Of a stretch of DNA of 48,577 nucleotides, positions 41,446-48,577 are shown one piece after another. The notes under the pieces are model-generated. The model saw only the letters and a program-made list of their open reading frames with translations. It was not told the origin of the DNA and searched no databases. The position numbers and the translations under genes were made by a program. Source of the DNA: Hyphomicrobiales bacterium (GTDB lineage: Bacteria; Pseudomonadota; Alphaproteobacteria; Rhizobiales; Methyloligellaceae); assembly GCA_021775575.1 (NCBI GenBank), contig JAJFHO010000104.1:1-48577 (forward strand), given 5' to 3'. How positions within the stretch are numbered: the first letter of the stretch is position 1; each line of letters starts with the position of its first letter.

Positions 41446-42951
41446 CTAGACTCCGATCAGGGGCCAGTAGAGGGAAGCCGATATAATCAGCAGAATCGTC
41501 GACATGATGACCATGCGATAGCCGACCACCAAGAAGTCCGTCGTTTTCAGATAACCCGAGGCATAGACGATCGTGCAGGCCGGCGTCCCGATCACCGTAA
41601 GGTAGGCGAAAGCGGAGGAAATTGCGGTAATAAAGCCGATCAGTATCGGACTTTCCCCTGACGCAATCGCCATTTTCAGCGTGATCGGCCCGAGGACGGC
41701 GACGGCTGCGCCGTTCGACATGGTATTCGTGACGCCGGTCGTCAGAACCGAGATCGCCGTCCAGAGCGGCAGGCCTCCGTCAACTCCCAGCGGTTCCAGA
41801 AAATTGAGGAAACTGTTGGCGACCCAGAGCGCGGCGCCACTGTCCTTCATCTGCACGCCGAGCGATATCGCGGCGGCATAGAGCAATACAACGCCCCAGT
41901 TCACGCCGGAATTGACATCTTCCCAGCGCACCAGCCCGATAACCAGGAAGGCCACCGCGCCGAATATCGCCACCGTGCCAAGGCCCAGCGTGTCGGAAAA
42001 ACCAAGCCAGCCGATCAGGACGCATGTGAAGGTCGCGATGGAAACCCAGTCGGCCGATTTCATCGGCCCGTCGGCCCGGATCTGTTTACGCAGTTTCACA
42101 ACGGCGCGCGAAATATCCTTGCGTTCGGGCTTGAAGGTATAGAGCAGGATCAGCGTAACGAAGGGGAGCTGAATCAGGAAGATCGGATAGCAGTAAAGCA
42201 TCCAGGTCAGATAATCGATGATATATTTGGCCGTTTCCGGATTTGTCGGATCGTAGAAAAATTCCTTCCAGTAGCCGATCATGATCGCGTTTCTGGCGCC
42301 GCCCGACGGCGTACCAATGCCAGCGATCGAACATCCGTAGGAAATCGAGAACAGCAGAACGGCGGCAAGACCGCGGACCTTCTTCACATCCTCCGAGGTG
42401 AGGCTGATAAGCGTGATCGCAACCGGCAACATCATCGCCGCCACCGTATGTTCACCGATGAAAGAGGCAAGCACGCCGGACACGACGGAAATGCCAATGC
42501 AGACATTCGCCGTTTTGGTGCCGGTCACCTGGACGATCCAGTACGCGATGCGCTTGTCGAGCTTCTGTTTGACGATGGCGACCGCCAGCATCAACGAGCC
42601 CATGATGAACAGCACCGAATCGCTCATCAGGCTTCGGGCGACGGAACTTGAGTCGATACCCAGCAGCACCACCTGCCCAAGAACGATCATCAGCGCGACG
42701 GTCGGCAGCGGCACCGGCTCCATGACGAACAGGATGATGGCGACGACCGACATGGACAGCACGATGAGACCGCGCTGATCGAGCCCCTCCGGCGGCGGCA
42801 GGTGCATCAGCAGCGCGCCGACGGCCAGCGCGATGAAGAACCACTTTTTCTCCCACAGGAACGAGCCGAAGCCGCGCACAACGGGCGCGCGTCGCCTCTG
42901 GGCCGCATGGCCGAGCGACCTGTCAAGTCTGGCTCTGACGGTCGGATGCAT
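41446..42951 (-). CDS. DASS/SLC13 family anion symporter
   Basis: A 501-residue transporter with about 11-12 helices. The SLC13 marks are IGEHTVAAMMLPVAITLISL, IAGIGTPSGGARNAIMIGYW and the C-terminal TNTMSNGAAVAVLGPITLKM with TVIGTPACTIVYASGYL. Members move dicarboxylates, citrate or sulfate with Na+. The ligand is unknown; sulfate would compete with molybdate and tungstate, which may be relevant here. The gene is directly followed by the universal stress protein gene on the same strand. Confidence 0.88.
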   Translation of the reverse strand: MHPTVRARLDRSLGHAAQRRRAPVVRGFGSFLWEKKWFFIALAVGALLMHLPPPEGLDQRGLIVLSMSVVAIILFVMEPVPLPTVALMIVLGQVVLLGIDSSSVARSLMSDSVLFIMGSLMLAVAIVKQKLDKRIAYWIVQVTGTKTANVCIGISVVSGVLASFIGEHTVAAMMLPVAITLISLTSEDVKKVRGLAAVLLFSISYGCSIAGIGTPSGGARNAIMIGYWKEFFYDPTNPETAKYIIDYLTWMLYCYPIFLIQLPFVTLILLYTFKPERKDISRAVVKLRKQIRADGPMKSADWVSIATFTCVLIGWLGFSDTLGLGTVAIFGAVAFLVIGLVRWEDVNSGVNWGVVLLYAAAISLGVQMKDSGAALWVANSFLNFLEPLGVDGGLPLWTAISVLTTGVTNTMSNGAAVAVLGPITLKMAIASGESPILIGFITAISSAFAYLTVIGTPACTIVYASGYLKTTDFLVVGYRMVIMSTILLIISASLYWPLIGV

Positions 42952-43046
42952 CCTGCACTATAGGACAAATGAAAAAGATATGTCCAAGCCATTGTTCGAA
43001 AACGATAAACGCTGTCTTTTAAGAAAAAGAGACGAACTATTGCGAG

Positions 43047-44162
43047 TCAGTTCCGCGCCATGATGTGAATGTCGTCCGCAACGAGGGAGACGGTGGCGTC
43101 GACACCGCTCACGATACCGTTACGCCGCGCCGCGTGCGTGGACATGGTGAAGCTGAGCGGCAGTTCCGGCGCAAAATCGGCGCGCAGCAGAATTGTCGTC
43201 TGATCGCCGAATACCAGCATGTCCTCCACCCTCCCCGACACCGGATTTTCACGCTCGCCGCGCGACGGCCGGCCGCGGCGGTGCAAAATTACCGAAGAGC
43301 GCGGGACCATCCAGTCTATCTCCTGCCCGGCCGCCACACTGGCGTTCACCCGCGCTTCGATGCGTTGCCCGCGCCAGTCGAGGACGGTGAAGCGGCCATC
43401 GTCGCTTGTTCCGTGAACGACCGCCTCGAACAGATTCGGCAAATCCAGCAACCGCGCCACGGTCGGCGAAACGGGTTGAGCGAAAATCTTCGGCGGCGCG
43501 CCGATCTGCAAGATGGCGCCGCGATGCAGAACAGCCATCCTGCTGGCGATATTGGCGGCCTCGCGCAGATCGTGGGTGACGAAAATAACCGGTGCGGCGA
43601 TGCTCCGGTGCAGCACCAGAAGCTCGCCCTGAAGCCGGCGGCGGGTGACCTGGTCGACGGCGCTGAACGGCTCGTCGAGCAGCAGAACGGTCGGATCGCG
43701 CGCAAGCGCGCGCGCCACGGCTGTACGCTGGCACTGCCCGCCCGACAGCTCATCGGGCCAGCGCCCGCCAAGCCCGCCCATATTGACCTGATCGAGCAGC
43801 GCCAGCGCCCGGGCCCCGCGCTTCCCGCGCGGCAGGTGGCCCAGCGCCGCCTCGACATTGCCGCTGGCGGTCAGATTGGGGAACAGCGCATAATCCTGAA
43901 ACACGAAGCCGACGCTACGGCGCTGCGGCGGCCAGCACTGGCCCGAGGCGATATCGAGCCAGATGTCGCCATCATGCTCGATCCGGCCGTGGGCGGGCTT
44001 GTACAGTCCGGCGATGGAGCGCAGGATTGTCGTCTTGCCGCTGCCCGAGGGACCAACCAGCGCGACAATCTCGTTCGCCCCGCAAGTCAGGCTCAAATCG
44101 AGTGGAATCGGCCCCTCCTGACGCAATGTCACGCAAAGTCCGTTCTGGCCTGGCTCAGCCAC
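43047..44162 (-). CDS. modC: Molybdate ABC transporter ATP-binding protein
   Basis: A 371-residue ATPase. Walker A GPSGSGKTTILRSIAGL, Q-loop VFQDYALFPNLTA, signature LSGGQCQRTAVARALA, Walker B VLLLDEPFSAVD and switch VIFVTHDLREA. The C-terminal 130 residues carry a TOBE-like regulatory part (SGRVEDMLVFGDQTTILLRA). The overlap with the permease stop is 8 bp. Sulfate CysA is excluded by the ModB/ModA partners. The gene is last in the unit caiB-modA-modB-modC. Confidence 0.9.
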   Translation of the reverse strand: MAEPGQNGLCVTLRQEGPIPLDLSLTCGANEIVALVGPSGSGKTTILRSIAGLYKPAHGRIEHDGDIWLDIASGQCWPPQRRSVGFVFQDYALFPNLTASGNVEAALGHLPRGKRGARALALLDQVNMGGLGGRWPDELSGGQCQRTAVARALARDPTVLLLDEPFSAVDQVTRRRLQGELLVLHRSIAAPVIFVTHDLREAANIASRMAVLHRGAILQIGAPPKIFAQPVSPTVARLLDLPNLFEAVVHGTSDDGRFTVLDWRGQRIEARVNASVAAGQEIDWMVPRSSVILHRRGRPSRGERENPVSGRVEDMLVFGDQTTILLRADFAPELPLSFTMSTHAARRNGIVSGVDATVSLVADDIHIMARN

Positions 44163-44823
44163 GCGACCTCCTTTGGCGGCGGGCCGTCAGATTGACCACT
44201 GAAATCGCGACTATCGACAGCAGCAGCAGCACGGCCGACATCTGGGCCGCGGCCGCATTGTCGAAAGCCTGTACGCGGTCGTAGATGGCGATCGCGGCCG
44301 TGCGCGTTTCCCCCGCGATATTTCCGCCAACCATGAGCACGACGCCGAATTCGCCGAGCGTATGCGCGAAGGTCAGCGCAAGAGCCGACACGAAACCCGG
44401 CCAGGCAAGCGGCAATTCGATGCGCCAGAATGTCGACCAATTGCTCAAACCGCTGACCCATGCGGCCTCGCGGATATTCGGCTGAATGGCCTCGAAGGAG
44501 CGCTGAATCGGCTGGACCGCGAAAGGCAGGTTGAAAATTACCGACGCCAGCAGCAGGCCCTGGAAGGAGAAGGCGAGCAATTCGCCGGTCACGCTTTGAT
44601 AGAAGCCGCCGAGCAAAGAGTCCGCGCTGAAGCTCTCAAGCAAATAGAAGCCCAGAACCGTCGGTGGCAGCACCAGCGGCAACGCGACAAGCGCCTCCAC
44701 CAGCCCACGGCCGGGAAAGCGTCTCCACGCCAGCGCGCGCGCGATCAGCGTCGACAACGGCACGAGGACGGCCAGCGTCCAGAATGCCAGGGCGAGGGAG
44801 ATTTCAAATGCGCGCCAGTCCAT
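44155..44823 (-). CDS. modB: Molybdate ABC transporter permease
   Basis: A 222-residue membrane protein with five helices. The ModB pattern is ALPLVLPPTVLGFYLLE, FNLPFAVQPIQRSFEAI, and the ATPase-contact loop EAAWVSGLSNWSTFWRIELP, followed by FAHTLGEFGVVLMVGGNI. It transports molybdate released by ModA. It starts 11 bp after the modA stop. Confidence 0.93.
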   Translation of the reverse strand: MDWRAFEISLALAFWTLAVLVPLSTLIARALAWRRFPGRGLVEALVALPLVLPPTVLGFYLLESFSADSLLGGFYQSVTGELLAFSFQGLLLASVIFNLPFAVQPIQRSFEAIQPNIREAAWVSGLSNWSTFWRIELPLAWPGFVSALALTFAHTLGEFGVVLMVGGNIAGETRTAAIAIYDRVQAFDNAAAAQMSAVLLLLSIVAISVVNLTARRQRRSRG

Positions 44824-44834
44824 CAGCCATCTTG

Positions 44835-45668
44835 CTATTGCGGGGAGGGTATTGTGAAGCCGTAACGTGCAAGAATTGCCTGCGCTTCAGCTGAGCCGAC
44901 AAAAGAATGAAAGGCGCGCGCCGTCTCCTCTGCCGGGTTGAGCAACAGCATGGTTTGGTTCAAGGGAGCGTGCCACGCGGATGGAATGAGCGCGGACCGC
45001 CCGCGCTTGGCGAAATTGGGCGTGATCGCAATCGAGTAGGCTATCAGACCTCCATCGGCACCAGGCGTGGCGGCAAACTGCGCGGCCTGCGAGACATTCT
45101 CTCCCAGCAGCAGCCGGGACTTGATTTTCTCCCACAGGCCCTTGTGCCGCAGGACTTCCCGCGCGCGCATGCCGTAAGGCGCATGTTCCGGATTGGCGAT
45201 CGAAAAACGGCGCAGCTTTCCCGCGCCGAGCGCTGCTCCGACACCGGTCATATCCGCGTCCACCTTCAGCGCCGAACCGCTGGCGGCGAAAAGGACGAGA
45301 CGCCCTTGCGCAAATATCTTGCCCTCGCCTGGCGCAAGCCCGCGCGCGGCCAGAGCGCGGGTGTAGCTTTCGTCCGCAGAAAGAAAAAGCTCGAAGGGCG
45401 CGCCCTGGATGATCTGGCGCATAAGATTGCCTGACGATCCAAAGGTGACGCGGACGCTGCGGCCCGTCTCCCGCTCAAACAGATGCACGATCTCGGGCAA
45501 AGCGAATTGCAGACTTGAGGCCGCCGCCACCAACGGACTCTCCGCCGCGCGCGCCGGCGTCCCGCACAGCGCCGCCGCGCTGGCCACGACCGCTGCCGAG
45601 ATCAGTAAATGGCGCCGGCTTGGCGTATATCGCGGACCGGTTCGCCGCGAGTCGGGCTCGGGGCGCAT
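44835..45668 (-). CDS. modA: Molybdate ABC transporter substrate-binding protein
   Basis: A 277-residue periplasmic receptor. The N-terminus has a twin-arginine-like export signal (SRRHLLISAAVVASAAA), unusual but not unique among ModA. The molybdate pocket segments are VAAASSLQFALPEI, FGSSGNLMRQI and FSIANPEHAPYGMRAREVL. It follows the CoA-transferase gene by 8 bp and is followed by modB; modABC is complete. Confidence 0.92.
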   Translation of the reverse strand: MRPEPDSRRTGPRYTPSRRHLLISAAVVASAAALCGTPARAAESPLVAAASSLQFALPEIVHLFERETGRSVRVTFGSSGNLMRQIIQGAPFELFLSADESYTRALAARGLAPGEGKIFAQGRLVLFAASGSALKVDADMTGVGAALGAGKLRRFSIANPEHAPYGMRAREVLRHKGLWEKIKSRLLLGENVSQAAQFAATPGADGGLIAYSIAITPNFAKRGRSALIPSAWHAPLNQTMLLLNPAEETARAFHSFVGSAEAQAILARYGFTIPSPQ

Positions 45669-45676
45669 GAGGATAT

Positions 45677-46933
45677 CTAACCTCCCGCTTCCGCTTGCCC
45701 CAAAGGCTTTGTGGCACTCACCGCGCCCGCGTCGAACAGGTTTTGAATCTCCTGGCCCGACAGGCCGAGCACGTCGTGCAGGACTGCGGCTGAATGCTCG
45801 CCGGCTTCGGGCGGAAAGCTGTGCTCCTGACGCCGGGTTTCCCGCATGAACAGGGGGTCGCCCATCACGCGCAGCTTCCTGCCGTCCTTGCTATCGAGTT
45901 CCAGGACCATGCCGCGCGCCTGAATCTGCGGGTCGTCGGCAACCCGGTCGAGCGTGTTGACCGTGCCGACGGGCACGCCTTCACGCTCCAGAACCGGCAC
46001 CCACTCATCGGCGCCTCGTTCCAGAAACGCCTCCTCCAGAGCGGCCCATACATGTTCGCGGTTCGACCGGCGCAGGTCGCTTGTCGCAAAACGGGGATCG
46101 TCGACGAGGTTTCCCCGCCCGACCGCGTGGCACAGCCTCTCCCACATACGATCCGTCATCGCCGCCACGACCAGCTCGACGCCGTCCTTCGCCATGAATG
46201 TGCGGTAGGCGGCTATCGAGTCATGCGCACCGCCCTGCCGGCCCGGCACCTGCCCCGAATGAAGATAATAGGCCGCCTGGTAGCCCAGCATCGCCGCCTG
46301 GCAGTCGAGCATGGAGACGTCGATCACCTCGCCGCGCCCGGTTTCCTTGACCCGGTGAAGGGCGGCCAGAATACCGATCGCCCCATACATGCCGGCGGCG
46401 AGATCGGCAATCGGAATGCCGGCGCGCACGGAGGTGCCATCCGGTTCCCCGGTCAGGCTCATGCCGCCCGACAAGGCCTGCACCACAATGTCGTAGGCCT
46501 GCTTGTCGCGGTAGGGGCCATTCTGCCCAAAGCCGCTGACCGAGCACCAGATCAGCGCCGGATTCTCCGCCCGCAATGCGTCCGGCGACAGGCCGAGCTT
46601 GGCAAGGACCCCGGGGCGGAAATTCTCGATGACGATATCGCTGGCCAGCGCGAGACGCCGCGCGACGTCCAGCCCCTCGCCGGTCTTCAAATCGATGACG
46701 ATGCTGCGTTTGTTGCGGTTGATCGCGAGATAATAGACGCTGTCGTCGCCGACGAAATGAGGCGGCATGGTCCGCGCGACATCGCCTTGCGGACTTTCCA
46801 CCTTGATTATATCGGCGCCGAGATCGGCCAGAATCTGGGTGCAGAATGGTCCGGACAAAACTTGCGTGAAATCCAGGACGCGAACGCCGGACAATGCGCC
46901 TGTGTTCACATTATTCGCGGCGGATGACGGCAT
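45677..46933 (-). CDS. CaiB/BaiF family CoA transferase
   Basis: A 418-residue family III CoA transferase. Signature parts: LSGVRVLDFTQVLSGPFCTQ, LADLGADIIKVESPQGD, RNKRSIVIDLKTGEGLDVA, and YDIVVQALSGGMSLTGEPDG. The catalytic Asp is expected in VSMLDCQAAMLGYQA. It moves CoA between carboxylic acids such as formyl or succinyl donors; the acids are unknown. It heads a unit with modABC (8 bp to modA), so control together with molybdate uptake is likely. Confidence 0.9.
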   Translation of the reverse strand: MPSSAANNVNTGALSGVRVLDFTQVLSGPFCTQILADLGADIIKVESPQGDVARTMPPHFVGDDSVYYLAINRNKRSIVIDLKTGEGLDVARRLALASDIVIENFRPGVLAKLGLSPDALRAENPALIWCSVSGFGQNGPYRDKQAYDIVVQALSGGMSLTGEPDGTSVRAGIPIADLAAGMYGAIGILAALHRVKETGRGEVIDVSMLDCQAAMLGYQAAYYLHSGQVPGRQGGAHDSIAAYRTFMAKDGVELVVAAMTDRMWERLCHAVGRGNLVDDPRFATSDLRRSNREHVWAALEEAFLERGADEWVPVLEREGVPVGTVNTLDRVADDPQIQARGMVLELDSKDGRKLRVMGDPLFMRETRRQEHSFPPEAGEHSAAVLHDVLGLSGQEIQNLFDAGAVSATKPLGQAEAGG

Positions 46934-47218
46934 GGGTCAAACTGGAGCCCTATCGGATTTTTCTTGTTTATAGGCGAAACGGCGGCTTTCGCTTAACCGA
47001 AAAAAACTGGCGGAGCAGGCCGTCTGCTGCGAACCTGTCTCGGCCACAAATTCCCTGATGACATGGGAAAATACAGGGAACTTTCGCAAATCCCGCCTAT
47101 ATCGGGCCTTTCCATGCCCTATTACAAGCTGACCCTGTTGGCGTTTTTAGTCAATTTCCCTACACAACGGAACACTGAATTTTCGGACCCGGGACAGGCG
47201 GCGCGGACCTGAACGGCG
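46934..47218. other. Intergenic region left of the acquired segment
   Basis: This 285-bp stretch holds the CoA-transferase promoter, a hairpin GCGAAA/TTTCGC (46974-46992) and the inverted pair TTCCCTG (47051-47057) / CAGGGAA (47074-47080). Similar CAGGGAA-containing stretches recur in alphaproteobacterial genomes, so a dispersed-repeat remnant is possible. No gene is seen. Confidence 0.35.
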
Positions 47219-47220
47219 AT

Positions 47221-47475
47221 GTGGCGCCTGTTCGAGGCGATGGGCATGAGGCCGGGCAAGCGGCCGAAGACTTTCCCCTATTCGCGCCCGCTCCATGTGA
47301 CATGCCGGCCTGGCACGCGCTACTGCGCCGGCGACCCGATCTTAAACCCGAGCTTTGGCGAGCTGATCATGGGCTGGCCAATCGGGTGGAGCGAAGCCGG
47401 GCAACCGGCAACGGCGTGGTCCCGCTGGCTGCGGCGCTCGCGTGGCGAACTCTCAAGGCTGATTTCGAGGTTTGA
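47221..47475 (+). pseudogene. C-terminal remnant of a phage-type DNA cytosine methyltransferase
   Basis: In one frame about 84 codons end with LANRVERSRATGNGVVPLAA and AWRTLKADF, the C-terminal motif X region (GNGVVP) of phage-type C5-cytosine methyltransferases, preceded by LFAPAPCDMPAWHALL. The catalytic PCQ and ENV motifs of a full enzyme are missing, so it is a fragment. The overlapping frame (47219-47494) also reads LNPSFGELIMGWPIGW, another stretch common in phage methyltransferase ends. A frameshift or a deletion joint is likely. Confidence 0.55.
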
Positions 47476-47524
47476 GGCGGCGATACTTTCATGAGCGGAG
47501 ATCAACAGCGCCAATTATGCCTAA

Positions 47525-48577
47525 TCAAACCGGAATGCCGCGCCGCTTAGTATCGACGAGCCAAGTGCGAATGCGACCCATGAACTCCCACACGTCCCCG
47601 TCCGCAGGTTTGACATAAGTGTCGGCTGTCGGGTCGCTCCCCATCTTTTCAAATATTTCTCGTAGCCACTTATGCTTCGCGCGCGGGACGTTCAATTCTG
47701 TGAGCCACGTCTCCACCTCGCCTCCACGAACAACAAAAAAGCCAAAGCGTTCGAGATCATCGCACAAGTCGTCTGCCGCTTCGCGTTGAGGACCACTTAG
47801 GATTTCGATCCCGCCACTGTTTTTGAATTCTGAGCACTCATCGCGCAAAGCTGCTAATGTGTTGGCACGCCGAGTACCACAAGGTTGGTGATCGCTTATT
47901 GGAACGCCACACGCCGTTAGATGTCTGGTCCAATTGTCGCCGCCCTGATTAAAGACATCGATATCGGCAATGCCCACAGTAGGAATGCCAAGTCTCCGCA
48001 AAGGCTCGACTATCTTTGGGATCGTATCCTTGCCTTGAGCATTCAGAAAAAGCGTGTGCGAAACGCCTCTGGGGTCGTCGGCCGCCAACAGTCGCTCGTT
48101 GATTTCCTGATAGAAGGCGCGGTCAGAATCACCCTCACCGACGACTACGTGATCATAGAATAGAGCAGATAACACCCCGACAGATCGCAAAAGTGGATCC
48201 TGCATAAGCTTCGTCAAATCGTCGCTTGGCAACAACCTCGCAGTACCAAACTCGTCGGCGTAGGTGAGTCGGATGATGTTGACTACGGCACCCGACAGGA
48301 TAGCGCCCATTACAAAGTGAGCGCTATGGGTTGCGGCGAAGATGTGTTTGCCTTGGGTCACAGCACCTTTTGCAAGCTCCTTACCGAGCTTTTGTGCCAG
48401 GGATGGATGCAGAAAGGCTTCGGGCTCGTCTATGATGATCACCTGCGGATCGCCAGCGTGCAGCTGAAGAAGAATTCCAGTAAATGCCTTTACACCATCA
48501 CTCACAGCATCAACGCCACGGGCGTTCTTCATATACTCGATCGCTTCGTCGTCAAAGGATCGTTCGTCTGGAGGCGG
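47525..48577 (-). CDS. OLD-like ATPase/TOPRIM endonuclease, C-terminal part
   Basis: At least 350 residues, open at the right window edge. The C-terminal part of an ABC-type ATPase is seen: Walker B VIIIDEPEAFLHPSLAQKLG, followed by the switch region (FAATHSAHFVMGAIL). A TOPRIM domain follows: VVVGEGDSDRAFYQEINERL with the catalytic Glu and GIADIDVFNQGG with the DxD. This is the layout of OLD-family nucleases and of GajA-type antiphage proteins. The Walker A end lies outside. It is less GC-rich than the rest of the window, which suggests transfer. No helicase partner (GajB) follows it. Confidence 0.82.
   Translation of the reverse strand, partial: PPPDERSFDDEAIEYMKNARGVDAVSDGVKAFTGILLQLHAGDPQVIIIDEPEAFLHPSLAQKLGKELAKGAVTQGKHIFAATHSAHFVMGAILSGAVVNIIRLTYADEFGTARLLPSDDLTKLMQDPLLRSVGVLSALFYDHVVVGEGDSDRAFYQEINERLLAADDPRGVSHTLFLNAQGKDTIPKIVEPLRRLGIPTVGIADIDVFNQGGDNWTRHLTACGVPISDHQPCGTRRANTLAALRDECSEFKNSGGIEILSGPQREAADDLCDDLERFGFFVVRGGEVETWLTELNVPRAKHKWLREIFEKMGSDPTADTYVKPADGDVWEFMGRIRTWLVDTKRRGIPV

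Overview
The window is a GC-rich (roughly 62-65 %) chromosomal segment of an alphaproteobacterium, most likely a Hyphomicrobiales-type relative. The main evidence is the neighbourhood PHB thiolase/reductase, PhaR and rpmF, an alphaproteobacterial-type Zur, a YddG-like exporter, and a 107-bp double-hairpin intergenic repeat of a kind common in that order. No rRNA, tRNA or CRISPR array was seen. Most of the window is ordinary chromosome; only the last ~1.3 kb looks acquired.

Layout. 1-1.8 kb: end of gloB coupled to a cupin-like DUF985 gene, then a YddG-type exporter. 1.8-4.7 kb: phbA-phbB divergent from the PHB regulator phaR. 4.7-7.4 kb: an EAL protein with a degenerate GGDEF part, a small alphaproteobacterial protein, a membrane protein and rpmF (L32). 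7.7-11.9 kb: nitronate monooxygenase, mtgA, ispA and ispG. 11.9-12.7 kb: znuB, separated from znuC-zur (19.7-21.0 kb). 12.9-17.6 kb: a flavin monooxygenase and a GAF/five-PAS histidine kinase with no response regulator beside it. 18.1-21.0 kb: a small Cys-rich membrane protein, a ChaN-like protein, znuC and zur. 21.1-24.2 kb: macrodomain protein, photolyase (apparently starting at ATT), DUF2892 protein and a Crp/Fnr regulator. 24.3-26.2 kb: DehI-like protein overlapping a DUF4424 protein. 26.3-29.6 kb: operon of aldehyde dehydrogenase, PA4872-type oxaloacetate decarboxylase and an NMT1/THI5-like protein without a signal peptide. 30.1-34.7 kb: PPK2, SYLF protein, D-2-hydroxyacid dehydrogenase, dienelactone hydrolase and CoxG-like protein. 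34.8-46.9 kb: a molybdenum/tungsten block containing xdhC, an HTH-periplasmic-binding-fold regulator, a PAS protein, tupBCA, a universal stress protein with a DASS transporter, and caiB-type CoA transferase followed by modABC. 47.2-48.6 kb: remnant of a phage-type cytosine methyltransferase and an OLD-like ATPase/TOPRIM nuclease that runs off the window.

How the genes fit together. phbA and phbB make the PHB monomer and phaR probably controls them; the PHB synthase is not here. zur and znuC form one zinc unit, with a Zur-box-like site in front, while the permease lies 7 kb away ahead of ispG. The strongest functional theme is oxyanion supply: separate high-affinity ABC importers for tungstate and molybdate, an XdhC-type cofactor-insertion factor, a CoxG-like protein and a candidate oxyanion-sensing regulator, all without any molybdo- or tungsto-enzyme in view. 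The most unusual DNA features are two 107-bp inverted repeats whose CTAG ends supply stop codons of three genes, and a 265-bp MITE-like element inserted at the CTAG end of one of them.
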